From assembly GCA_045605445.1 (NCBI GenBank), contig JAZUPZ010000005.1, positions 1 to 31,275 on the forward strand: a stretch of 31,275 nt of DNA, written 5' to 3'. Of this stretch, positions 23,317 to 31,209 are shown in pieces (the first letter of the stretch is position 1; each line of letters opens with the position of its first letter). The DNA is from CAZMHL01 sp045605445 (GTDB lineage: Bacteria > Bacillota > Clostridia > RGIG6154). Below the pieces are notes generated by a model. The model did no database searches, was not told where the DNA came from, and saw nothing but the letters and a program-made list of their open reading frames with translations. Both the position numbers and the translations under genes were made by a program.

Positions 23317-24525
23317 TTATTGTTTTACGGTTATACTTGCAGGAACGGCGTTTTTGTAAACAATGTTAACTTCGCCTTCAATAAGAGGTCTTAAATAAGA
23401 AAATGCTTCCTTTGAAAGCTCTTCAGATGATGAAATCCATTCAAGGGGAACGGTTTTTTCAAGATTTGCGGTATTTTTAATATCTGTAATTCCCATTTCT
23501 ATTTTATAAGGATTCTGAGAAACTCTTTTTGCAATAACCATTTTTCCCGTTTCTCCGGAAAATGCAAAATCAACTCCCGATTTTCCTGTAAGAAGGCTTT
23601 CGTTAATGTCGGTTTCAGAAAGAATGTGAGAAGCACATCTCTGGCAAACGTTAAGCTCAACGGAACGAACCTTGAATCCCAGCTTTTCTCTTACAATATT
23701 TTCGAGAACCTTTCCGGTACCGCTGAGATTTTTATGACCGAAAGCGTCAAAAAGTCCCGAGGAGGCATCTTCACATATAAATTTTCCGTCCTTTGATTTA
23801 ATACCTTCAGAAACGCAAACAACAACGTTTCTGTAAACAGATACAGCTTTTTTAACGTCATTTATAAATTCTTCGGTATCAAAAGCTTTTTCAGGAAGAT
23901 AAATAAGATGAGGTGCTCTGAATTCTTCATCTCTTGAAAGTATAGCTGAAGCAGTAAGCCATCCGGCATGTCTTCCCATAATTTCAACAATTGTAACGGA
24001 AGGAGTGTCGTAAACCATACAGTCGAGGGCAATTTCTTTTACTGTTGCCGCAATATATTTTGCTGCGCTTCCGAATCCGGGAGTATGGTCGGTAACGGGA
24101 AGATCGTTGTCAATAGTTTTTGGAATTCCTATAATTTTAACATCAATGTTTTTTTCTTTTGCGTATTCTGAAAGGCGAAGAACTGTGTTCATAGAATCGT
24201 TTCCGCCTATGTAGAAGAAATATCCGATAGAATATTTTTCAAAAATGCTGAAAATTTTATCAAAAGCTTCAAAATCATCGGGTTTAAGCTTAAATCTGCA
24301 GGAACCGAGATAAGCTGCAGGAGTCTGGCATAAAAGCTTTGACTTTTCTTCGTCTTTAAATTCGTTAAGTGAAATAATATTATCTTTTAAAATTCCCTCA
24401 ATTCCGTAAAGAGAACCGTAAATTTCTTTTACGTTGTTTTCAATAAGACCCTGAATAACTCCGCAGAGAGTTGCATTTATAGCGGCAGTTGGTCCTCCTG
24501 ACTGGGCAATTACTGCATTTTTCAT
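23317..24525 (-). CDS. 6-phosphofructokinase, probably pyrophosphate-dependent
   Basis: This 402-residue kinase phosphorylates fructose 6-phosphate in glycolysis. It has the N-terminal loop AQSGGPTAAINA, the GGNDSM motif near 108-113 where ATP-only enzymes have GGDGS, and PKTIDNDLPVTDHTPGFGSA with the lysine typical of pyrophosphate enzymes. MGRHAGWLTA carries substrate-binding residues. The Asp/Lys pair is why pyrophosphate is the likely donor, which would make the step reversible. The ATG at 24525 follows GGAGG by 7 nt. The upstream in-frame codons to 24543 run through that site and are rejected. It is divergent from the DUF4380 gene. Confidence 0.88.
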   Translation of the reverse strand: MKNAVIAQSGGPTAAINATLCGVIQGLIENNVKEIYGSLYGIEGILKDNIISLNEFKDEEKSKLLCQTPAAYLGSCRFKLKPDDFEAFDKIFSIFEKYSIGYFFYIGGNDSMNTVLRLSEYAKEKNIDVKIIGIPKTIDNDLPVTDHTPGFGSAAKYIAATVKEIALDCMVYDTPSVTIVEIMGRHAGWLTASAILSRDEEFRAPHLIYLPEKAFDTEEFINDVKKAVSVYRNVVVCVSEGIKSKDGKFICEDASSGLFDAFGHKNLSGTGKVLENIVREKLGFKVRSVELNVCQRCASHILSETDINESLLTGKSGVDFAFSGETGKMVIAKRVSQNPYKIEMGITDIKNTANLEKTVPLEWISSSEELSKEAFSYLRPLIEGEVNIVYKNAVPASITVKQ

Positions 24526-24561
24526 AGTTAAACCTCCGTGCAAAACTATAATTTTAAAAAC

Positions 24562-24609
24562 TTGATTTTTATATGGTTCTATTATATAATATTTTTAACA
24601 AAAAAACAA
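24562..24609. promoter_or_regulatory. Divergent promoters sharing one palindromic -10
   Basis: Rightward: TTGATT (24562-24567), 17 bp, TATAAT (24585-24590). Leftward: TTGTTT (24604-24609 on the minus strand), 17 bp, TATAAT (24581-24586 on the minus strand). The -10 elements overlap inside the perfect palindrome ATTATATAAT (24581-24590). RNA polymerase could occupy only one promoter at a time. Confidence 0.65.
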
Positions 24610-24625
24610 GAAAAGGGGAAAATAT

Positions 24626-25555
24626 ATGTCAGTAACTTATGAAAATATAGGCAGATTTGGAAATAAACTTAGAATTTCCAACGGAATTGTAAATGTTGAT
24701 GTTTCAACAGACTTCGGACCTAATATTCTTAATTTTGCATTTGTGGGAAAAGAAGGATTTTTCTTTAACGATGAAGAAATGAATCTTAAAAACACAAATC
24801 CTCTTTTGGAAGAAAAATACGGAATAAAGGGAGCTTATTGGGATAATTACGGTGGTCACAGGCTCTGGGAGTCTCCTGAAAGAAAGGTAAGAACAGTTAT
24901 TCCTACAAATGAAAAAGTAGAGGTTGTAAAAACCGAAAACGGAGCAATTTTCAAATCCAATCCAATGCCTTTTGTAAACACTCAGCATGAAACAGAGGTT
25001 GTTTTAAAAGAAGAAAAGGCAGAAATTGAAGTTATTCACAGAATTACAAATAAAAATGCCTGGGCAATAGAGCTTGCGCCCTGGGCAATAACTGTTTTAA
25101 AACACGGTGGAATAGAGGTAATGCCAATTCCGAAGGAAAAAACAGGACTTCTTCCCAATACAAGCATTTCTCTTTGGCCATATACAAAATTAAATGATAA
25201 AAGATATTATTTCGGTGAAAAATACATAATGCTTCAGCCGGACAGCCAGGCTGAAAAGTCAACAAAAATCGGAATTAAGCAAAAAGAAGAAAAGGCTTAT
25301 TATTTTATAAACAATATGCTTTTTGAAAAACAGTTTTCTTTTGAAACAGATAAAGAATATCCAGATTTCGGAGTAAACTTTGAAACTTATTCTGACAGAA
25401 AAATACTTGAATGTGAAACTCTTGCCCCTCTTCAGAAGATTGACTGTGAAGAAACAGCATATCATAAAGAGGTCTGGAAGCTTTATGATAATGTTGAAAC
25501 TCCTTCAATGGGCGACGAAGAAGCGGTTGAAAAAATTTTATCAAATCTTAAATAA
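24626..25555 (+). CDS. DUF4380 / galactose-mutarotase-like protein
   Basis: The 309-residue protein has the beta-sandwich pattern of aldose-epimerase-like proteins. It opens VTYENIGRFGNKLRISNGIV and has DFGPNILNF (29-37), YGGHRLW (75-81), HRITNKNAWAIELAPWAITV around 135-155 and GGIEVMPIPKE. This arrangement is typical of DUF4380, which may bind or interconvert sugar anomers or other carbohydrates. There is no signal peptide, so it is cytosolic. GGGGA is its ribosome binding site. It faces the phosphofructokinase gene across a shared promoter palindrome, which suggests linked sugar metabolism (inference). The substrate is unknown. Confidence 0.65.
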   Translation: MSVTYENIGRFGNKLRISNGIVNVDVSTDFGPNILNFAFVGKEGFFFNDEEMNLKNTNPLLEEKYGIKGAYWDNYGGHRLWESPERKVRTVIPTNEKVEVVKTENGAIFKSNPMPFVNTQHETEVVLKEEKAEIEVIHRITNKNAWAIELAPWAITVLKHGGIEVMPIPKEKTGLLPNTSISLWPYTKLNDKRYYFGEKYIMLQPDSQAEKSTKIGIKQKEEKAYYFINNMLFEKQFSFETDKEYPDFGVNFETYSDRKILECETLAPLQKIDCEETAYHKEVWKLYDNVETPSMGDEEAVEKILSNLK

Positions 25556-25578
25556 TTTTTAAAATAGCGGAAAAAATA

Positions 25579-25620
25579 ATAGTGGTAATATGAAAAAGTC
25601 ATATTATCACTATATTTTTT
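25579..25620 (+). terminator. Terminator after the DUF4380 gene
   Basis: ATAGTGGTAATATGA pairs with TCATATTATCACTAT (15 bp, one G-T pair), followed by ATTTTTT. Confidence 0.85.
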
Positions 25621-25639
25621 ATGAAAGGGATTTTTAAAA

Positions 25640-25759
25640 ATGGAAAACAAAAACAACAAAAACAATCAGAACAATAATCAGCAGAACAATAACAAAAACG
25701 AAAACAAGAATAACCAGAATAACAATAAAAACGAAAATAAAAACAGAAATAATTTCTAA
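25640..25759 (+). CDS. Very small Asn/Gln/Lys-rich protein
   Basis: A 39-codon frame reads MENKNNKNNQNNNQQNNNKN and continues with near-repeats of NKNENK, ending KNRNNF. Asparagine is more than half of all residues. A possible ribosome binding site (AAAGGG) lies 10 nt before the ATG, a long spacing. It falls between two terminators with no clear promoter of its own, so expression would need readthrough. Short Asn/Gln-rich hydrophilic proteins like this occur in spore formers and may be spore or stress proteins, but I cannot assign a family. The repeated AAC/AAT/AAA codons could also be low-complexity DNA without a product. Confidence 0.5.
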   Translation: MENKNNKNNQNNNQQNNNKNENKNNQNNNKNENKNRNNF

Positions 25760-25805
25760 AAAAATGGCTGTAATTGATGTAGGTTAAAAAATTTTGAATC
25801 TTTAA

Positions 25806-25860
25806 ATAAGAACCCGACCTGAAAACGTAATTTAAAATTGCGGTTTGGTCGGGTTCTTAT
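25806..25860. terminator. Bidirectional terminator before nagA
   Basis: ATAAGAACCCGACC (25806-25819) pairs perfectly with GGTCGGGTTCTTAT (25847-25860), with further AATT pairing inside. It serves the convergent nagA transcript and any rightward transcript. Confidence 0.8.
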
Positions 25861-26916
25861 TTATATAATTTTTCCGTTTATAACTACAAATTTAAGATTC
25901 AAATTTTCATCAAGTGCAATAAAATCTGCATCAAATCCTTCTTTTATGTGTCCTTTGTTTATATCAAGAAGTTCAGCCGGAGTTTCCGATGCCATTTTAA
26001 AGGCATCTTTTTCGGGAATTCCGAATTCAACCGCCTTTTTAACACAATCAAGAAGTGTTGCACAACTGCCTGCCAGAGTGTTTTCGTCTAAAAGGGCAAC
26101 CTTGTTTTTAACGGTAATTTCCTGTCCGCCCAAATCGTAAATTCCGTCGGGAAGACCGCAGGCTCTCATAGAATCGCTTATTAAAACCATTCTTTCCGCA
26201 CCAAATGCTTTGTAAAGAAGCTTTATTATGCTTTTATGAATGTGAAGACCGTCACATATAACCTGAACATACATGTTTTTTTCAAGAGCGGCGCCGATTG
26301 GTCCCGGATTTCTGTGGTGAAGTCCGTTCATGGCATTAAAGGTGTGAGTTAAGCATTTTGCCCCCGTTTTTGCCGCCTTAACTGTTGTTTCGTAGTCTGC
26401 ATCCGTATGACCGATTGAAACAATACTGTCGCAGTTTTCAATAAAATCCATAGCTCCTTCAAGCTCGGGAGCAATTGTTACCATTTTTACGTTTTCAAAG
26501 CTTTTAAATTCTTCAACGTCGGGATTTTTAACAAATTCTCCGTTCTGAGCACCTTTTTTGTTTATATTTATGTAAGGTCCTTCGGCATGATAGCCAAGAA
26601 CCTGCGCACCGGTTTCCGGAACAGGTGAAGAAAAAATTTCTTTAAGCTTTTTGATGTCAATGGTCATAGTGGTAGGCAAAAAGGAGGTAACCCCGTTCTT
26701 TGCCATAAATTTACATATTTTGTCTAAATTTTCCCCGTCTGAGGCGTCAAAGCCCATGCATCCGTGCGTGTGAACATCAACAAGACCGGGGTAAACCTTA
26801 AGACCTTTAAGGTCAAAGCCTTCGTCAAACTTGCCGAACTCTGCAAATTTACCGTTTTCAATTTTAATGTCTGTCAGTTTGCCGTCGATTACGGCATTTT
26901 TAAAATAATTCGTCAT
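25861..26916 (-). CDS. nagA: N-acetylglucosamine-6-phosphate deacetylase
   Basis: NagA removes acetate from N-acetylglucosamine 6-phosphate, the first step in feeding amino sugars to glycolysis or the cell wall. The 351 residues show the amidohydrolase metal motif PGLVDVHTHGCMGFDA (43-58), GYHAEGPYIN, SIGHTDADYETTV, HTFNAMNGLHHRNPG, CDGLHIHK and the active-site SDSMRACGLPDG, followed by LAGSCATLLD. GAGGTG precedes the ATG. It lies 33 bp behind the GH20 gene and ends the mannosidase-hexosaminidase operon. No nagB is visible. Confidence 0.93.
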   Translation of the reverse strand: MTNYFKNAVIDGKLTDIKIENGKFAEFGKFDEGFDLKGLKVYPGLVDVHTHGCMGFDASDGENLDKICKFMAKNGVTSFLPTTMTIDIKKLKEIFSSPVPETGAQVLGYHAEGPYININKKGAQNGEFVKNPDVEEFKSFENVKMVTIAPELEGAMDFIENCDSIVSIGHTDADYETTVKAAKTGAKCLTHTFNAMNGLHHRNPGPIGAALEKNMYVQVICDGLHIHKSIIKLLYKAFGAERMVLISDSMRACGLPDGIYDLGGQEITVKNKVALLDENTLAGSCATLLDCVKKAVEFGIPEKDAFKMASETPAELLDINKGHIKEGFDADFIALDENLNLKFVVINGKII

Positions 26917-26949
26917 TTAACACCTCAAATAGTTTTATATTTTTTGAAA

Positions 26950-27837
26950 TTAATTTAAAAAGCTTTTTTGAAAATCTTTATAAATAAGACTGTTTACCGA
27001 TTTTCTGAAATTGTCGTCTGTTTTTGTTTCATTGTTCCATAAAGTGCCAGCACCAAGAGCAAGATTGTACATTGAAAGCTTTGAAAAGCTTTCTTCGTTA
27101 ACATCGCAGTAATTCCTGTTAAGAAAAATTATGTCCTTTGGCAATTCTTTCAATTTTTCGGGATGCTTTAAAAATATATCTGTCCACATTATAACACTTT
27201 TGTTCTTGTTTTGCAAATAGTCCGAGGTTAAGCACTCTTCATTTTCAAGAAGCCCGTAAAGATGACCAAAGGTGGAAAGAGACGGAATAAAGTCAATAAA
27301 TCTTTCTTTGCAGTAAAGGTCAAGTTCTTTTAATTCTTTCTTTGTAATGTAGCCCTCTTTTTGATAAAACCCGTCGTATTCTTTCAGTTCGCAGGTGTCC
27401 TCAACGTAAAGCTGAAGAGAGTTCATTTTAAAATATGCTATTTTGTCAATAAGCTTTTTTAAGGTTTCAAGTTTTGGAACCTTGCCTCTTGTAATATCGT
27501 GATAAAAGCCTCTGTGAGGAAAGTCGGGAGAATCCTTTATATAAAGATAAGGAACCTTTTTACTTTCAAAAAGCTGTTTTAAGGTCTGAATACCGTAAAA
27601 AGCTCCCTGTTCAGATTCTCCTTCTATTATAATGCGGTTACCTATTTCAAGAGTATAGCCTTCGCCCTCTGCTCCGTTTACAAAAATTTCAACAGGAGTC
27701 CCCTCGTTTTTTAATTTCATATCACGAAGAGCATTTAAAAGTCTTTTGCTTGCAGGAAAAGTTTTAATAAAAATCTTTTTATTCTTCAAACAACCCTTTT
27801 CTATTACAAGAGTTTTTGGAAACGGTATAAGCTTCAT
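26950..27837 (-). CDS. Internally deleted GH20 hexosaminidase-like protein, probably inactive
   Basis: The N-terminal 200 residues are a clear GH20 beta-N-acetylhexosaminidase start: IIIEGESEQGAFYGIQTLKQ, then DSPDFPHRGFYHDITRGKVP, KMNSLQLYVEDTC and SLSTFGHLYGLLENEE. The sequence then jumps at about 200-212 to a late segment (VIMWTDIFLKHPEKLKELPK, IIFLNRNYC). It jumps again near 255 to YNLALGAGTLWNNE, and ends at 295, against more than 600 residues in related proteins. The stretch that should hold the catalytic Asp-Glu pair is missing. Two in-frame deletions in an otherwise open frame suggest a decaying gene. It sits in an operon 9 bp behind the mannosidase gene, with AAGGAG before its ATG. 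Confidence 0.75.
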   Translation of the reverse strand: MKLIPFPKTLVIEKGCLKNKKIFIKTFPASKRLLNALRDMKLKNEGTPVEIFVNGAEGEGYTLEIGNRIIIEGESEQGAFYGIQTLKQLFESKKVPYLYIKDSPDFPHRGFYHDITRGKVPKLETLKKLIDKIAYFKMNSLQLYVEDTCELKEYDGFYQKEGYITKKELKELDLYCKERFIDFIPSLSTFGHLYGLLENEECLTSDYLQNKNKSVIMWTDIFLKHPEKLKELPKDIIFLNRNYCDVNEESFSKLSMYNLALGAGTLWNNETKTDDNFRKSVNSLIYKDFQKSFLN

Positions 27838-27846
27838 TTTTTCTCC

Positions 27847-30207
27847 TTACAGATGAATTTCGTTCACACAATTTAACTTAATTGCATCAATGTCTATTTT
27901 TCCTTCAACGGTTATTGTTATTCCTTCTTTATTTTCAATATCAAAGAAGTTGTCAGAAAGTATAACATCTTCCTTTGTTACAATTTCAAGACCTTTAACA
28001 AAAGTGTCGGCTTTAAATGTAAGATAAGTTTTTCCGTCTTTGTATTTCGAATTAAATTTAATTTCGGGAACATCAAACATAAAGCGTTTGGGTTTAACGA
28101 AAATGAGAGTCTGTTTTGAAACCACGTTTCCTTTTTCGTCAACAAGAACAGCTTTTAAAAGGCTTTCTTTAATTTTGTCACCTGTTTTCTCCCGGAAATC
28201 TTCAAAAATAACATCCTTTGCAGAAAGGGATTTTATTTCAACTTCCTTTTCACCTGAACAGATAACCTCAAAGCTCTTTGAAACAAGCTCATATTTAACT
28301 GTTCCCTTAAAATCTTTCATTGTTTCGTTGCTTACAGAGAAGGTAACCTCTGTTCCTTTTTCGTGAAGTGACAAAAGGATTGGTGAGTAGAACTTTTTAG
28401 CGTAGTAGTGAAGAGCTTTCCATCTGCCGTAATAGTCAATTGAAGACCATGAGGCAACGGGCCAGCAGTCGTTAATCTGCCAGTAAATGCTTCCCATACA
28501 GATTCCTCTGTTTCTTCTTAAGTGTTCAACACCGTATTTTATTGCCGTTGCCTGAAGAAGCTGTGAGGCATAAACAAGCTTTTCAAAATCCTTTATGTAA
28601 AGAAATTCATCTGCGCAATAATTTAAAATTCTGCTGTTTGCACCCACTTTTTTCTGATGGTTTTCCATAACCTCCGAGAAAATGTTCATATCTTCTTTTT
28701 CAGCAAAGGTTTCAATGGTTTTCATTCCCGGGAAAGACTGGAAGCCGTACTCTGACAAAAATCTGAACTTGTAACTGCGGTAGTCCTCAAAAGGCATTCC
28801 GCTGTGCCATACTCTCCAGTAATGGCAATCGCCGTTATTGGGGTCATTTGGCTCTATGGGATGAGTTCCCGAGGTTGGTGATGAAGGATGATAATAAACA
28901 TCCGGAGCATATTCTTCAATAAGATCGGGAATAAGTCCTTCATAAAGTGCAATATAGTCTGCCACATTTTTTGATTTATCTTTATGTCCGTGCCATTCGA
29001 TTTCGTTGTTTCCGCAGAAAAGAGCAAGAGATGCGTGATGTCTTAAACGTCTGATGTTGTCAATTACCTCTTCTTCAATGTTTTCTTTCATAGCCTTGGT
29101 AAGTCGGAATTCTATGCAGGCAAACATAAAGTCCTGCCACACCAAAAGACCGTATCTGTCACACAAATCGTAAAAATCGTCGGAGGGGTAATAACCACCG
29201 CCCCATATTCTTAAAATATTATAGTTGGCATCGCATGCGGACTTTATTAGATTTTCAATCATTTTTCTGTCAATTCTCGGCATAATGCTGTCTTCGGGAA
29301 TATAGTTTGCACCCATGCAGAAAATCCTGATGCCGTTTACAACAACGGTGAATTCCTTGCCGTATTCGTCACTGTTGCGGCTTAATTTAATTTCACGCAA
29401 ACCGATTGTTTTTGTGCATTTATTTTCTCCGCCGTCAACCTCGATTTCATAAAGATTCTGCTCGCCGTAACCTCTTGGCCACCATAATTTTGGATTTTCC
29501 GCCTCAAATTCAAAGTACCCGTCTTTTGACTCATAGGTATTTCCGTCAAAAGTAAGCTTAAAGGAGTCCGCTTCTCCGAAAAATTCGGTGGTAGCGGTTA
29601 AGAAAACTCTGCCGTTTTTGTGCTTCTGGGTAATTAAGAAATTGTCGACAAAAGCGTCATCAAAGGAAATAAGCTCAACATCCCTGAAAATACCCATGTC
29701 GGGCAGCTGCGGACCCCAGTCCCAGCCAAAAGAAGAGGTGCATTTTCTTAAGTGCTGTGCACCGCTTATTGCCTCTTTGGCAACCCAGGTTGTGTAAAGG
29801 GCGTTGCGCTCGTTTTTCTCTTCAATGTATTCAATGGGAGAATAAAAATGAATTTTAAGCTCATTTTCCCGGGTCTTTATAATATTTTTAACGTCAAAGG
29901 TGAAAACCCTGTGCATATTTTCGCAATAGCCCAGTTTTTCGCCGTTTAGAAACACATCGCAAACCGTGTCAAGGGAATTGAATCTTAACAGAATATTGTT
30001 CTTTTCAAAGGTCTCTTCATCCACATTGAAAACCGATGTGAATTCACAGTCATCGTAAGAAAGTTTTTTGATTTTCTCCTCATTCATTCCGTAAAAAGGA
30101 TCGTCCATAAGCCCCTTTTCAAGCAAAACGGAGTAAAGTGAGCAGGGAACTTTGCAGTCAAGTGCAGTAAAATCCTTATAGTTTAATTTAAAATCTGAGA
30201 TTTTCAT
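27847..30207 (-). CDS. GH2 beta-mannosidase
   Basis: This 786-residue protein is a family 2 glycoside hydrolase of the beta-mannosidase type. It would release mannose from beta-linked ends such as Man-beta-1,4-GlcNAc. Order: jelly-roll domain with VPCSLYSVLLEKGLMDDPFY (20-39), WVAKEAISGAQHLRKCTSSF then GWDWGPQLPD (141-170), an immunoglobulin-like domain, and a TIM barrel with LRIWGGGYYPSDDFYDLCD (332-350). The acid/base is E402 in CGNNEIEW and the nucleophile E486 in RFLSEYGFQ. No signal peptide, so it is cytosolic. It is the first gene of a leftward operon with the GH20-like gene and nagA, under a promoter facing an AraC regulator. Confidence 0.9.
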   Translation of the reverse strand: MKISDFKLNYKDFTALDCKVPCSLYSVLLEKGLMDDPFYGMNEEKIKKLSYDDCEFTSVFNVDEETFEKNNILLRFNSLDTVCDVFLNGEKLGYCENMHRVFTFDVKNIIKTRENELKIHFYSPIEYIEEKNERNALYTTWVAKEAISGAQHLRKCTSSFGWDWGPQLPDMGIFRDVELISFDDAFVDNFLITQKHKNGRVFLTATTEFFGEADSFKLTFDGNTYESKDGYFEFEAENPKLWWPRGYGEQNLYEIEVDGGENKCTKTIGLREIKLSRNSDEYGKEFTVVVNGIRIFCMGANYIPEDSIMPRIDRKMIENLIKSACDANYNILRIWGGGYYPSDDFYDLCDRYGLLVWQDFMFACIEFRLTKAMKENIEEEVIDNIRRLRHHASLALFCGNNEIEWHGHKDKSKNVADYIALYEGLIPDLIEEYAPDVYYHPSSPTSGTHPIEPNDPNNGDCHYWRVWHSGMPFEDYRSYKFRFLSEYGFQSFPGMKTIETFAEKEDMNIFSEVMENHQKKVGANSRILNYCADEFLYIKDFEKLVYASQLLQATAIKYGVEHLRRNRGICMGSIYWQINDCWPVASWSSIDYYGRWKALHYYAKKFYSPILLSLHEKGTEVTFSVSNETMKDFKGTVKYELVSKSFEVICSGEKEVEIKSLSAKDVIFEDFREKTGDKIKESLLKAVLVDEKGNVVSKQTLIFVKPKRFMFDVPEIKFNSKYKDGKTYLTFKADTFVKGLEIVTKEDVILSDNFFDIENKEGITITVEGKIDIDAIKLNCVNEIHL

Positions 30208-30223
30208 AAAACCACCTCATAAA

Positions 30224-30311
30224 CAATATTGCTATTTTTATAAATTTATTGTACAATGTACATACAGTTAATTCAAGGAAAAATATTGCTTTTAAATAAC
30301 ACAATATTGCT
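30224..30311 (+). promoter_or_regulatory. Three direct repeats, candidate AraC operators
   Basis: CAATATTGCT (30224-30233), AAATATTGCT (30281-30290) and CAATATTGCT (30302-30311) are in the same orientation. The last two start 21 bp apart, two helical turns, as AraC-type half-sites often are. The first overlaps the -35 of the AraC gene and lies in the leader of the mannosidase transcript. Binding by the adjacent regulator is inferred. Confidence 0.5.
30229..30276. promoter_or_regulatory. Divergent promoters sharing one palindromic -10 (mannosidase and AraC)
   Basis: Rightward: TTGCTA (30229-30234), 17 bp, TACAAT (30252-30257). Leftward: TTGAAT (30271-30276, minus strand), 17 bp, TACAAT (30248-30253, minus strand). 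Both -10s lie in the palindrome ATTGTACAAT (30248-30257). The design is the same as at 24562-24609. Confidence 0.6.
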
Positions 30312-30330
30312 AAAAAAGGGGGTAAGCTTT

Positions 30331-31209
30331 ATGAAAGGTACGGTTTACGAAGTACACAGCTTTAAAAACGAAAAACTTCCTTTTGTTTTTCATCCCGACA
30401 GCACCAATATCCGCACGATTGATTACAACTGGCACGAAAATGTGGAAATTCTTTTTGTTATCGAGGGCGAGGGAACAGGGTTTCTCGGCGAGGAGGAAAT
30501 CCCTTTAAAGGAGGGCGACATCTGCGTTGTTAACTCAAACATTGTTCATTCGGTTTCCTCCGATTCGGCAAGAGGAATAACCTACGAATGCTTAATTCCC
30601 GACGTAAGCTTTTTCAGGGAAAACGGAATTAACATTGAAGCTCTTGAGCTTGAAAACCATATCCGTGATGAAAAAGCATCGGCTCTCTATTCTAATGTAA
30701 TAAAAGAGTACCGGGAAGAAAACTTTCAGATTGCGGGAATAAGAAGCGCAGTTTTAAACCTGATTTTATATATTGTAAGAAATTACTCAAAGGATCGCAT
30801 AGGCACTGACATTAAAACCATAAGAAAAACCTCGGAAAATATAAATTTTGCCGTAAATTTTATGAAACAGAATTTTAAAGAAAAGCTGACCGTTAAACAA
30901 ATTGCCGAACAGTCGGGGATGAGCAAGTATTACTTTTTAAGGGAATTCAAAAAGGTAACGGGGGTAACGGTAATTACCTTTTTAAACATTTTAAGATGTA
31001 ACAATGCCCAAAAGCTCATCTCAAAGGGTGAAGCAATCTGGCTTGCCGCAAGAAAAAGCGGCTTTGAGAACGATTCCTACTTTACAAAGGTCTTTAAAAA
31101 AACAAAAGGAATCCTCCCGTCGGAGTGTGCACAGAAAAAGGGGATGTTAAAAAAGTCCGGAACGTCAAAAGGCGGATTTTCTCCTGTGAAAGATATTATA
31201 AACAAATAA
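30331..31209 (+). CDS. AraC-family transcriptional regulator of the mannosidase operon
   Basis: The 292-residue protein has an N-terminal cupin-like sensor domain (YNWHENVEILFVIEGEGTGF, about 31-50, and LKEGDICVVNSNIVHSV) that usually binds a sugar. The C-terminal double helix-turn-helix has KLTVKQIAEQSGMSKYYFLR and GFENDSYFTKVFKKTKG. The ATG at 30331 follows GGGGGT by 8 nt. The in-frame extension to 30256 would start inside the promoter and is rejected. The protein should end soon after LPSECAQKKG. Its last 21 residues (MLKKSGTSKGGFSPVKDIIN) come from the dispersed repeat that supplies the stop and terminator. It is divergent from the beta-mannosidase gene, so it probably controls that operon (inference). 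Confidence 0.82.
   Translation: MKGTVYEVHSFKNEKLPFVFHPDSTNIRTIDYNWHENVEILFVIEGEGTGFLGEEEIPLKEGDICVVNSNIVHSVSSDSARGITYECLIPDVSFFRENGINIEALELENHIRDEKASALYSNVIKEYREENFQIAGIRSAVLNLILYIVRNYSKDRIGTDIKTIRKTSENINFAVNFMKQNFKEKLTVKQIAEQSGMSKYYFLREFKKVTGVTVITFLNILRCNNAQKLISKGEAIWLAARKSGFENDSYFTKVFKKTKGILPSECAQKKGMLKKSGTSKGGFSPVKDIINK

Noticed and set aside
30256..30330. 25-codon N-terminal extension of the AraC protein
   Set aside because: It would begin at the -10 element, upstream of the predicted transcript start, while the ATG at 30331 has a strong ribosome binding site.
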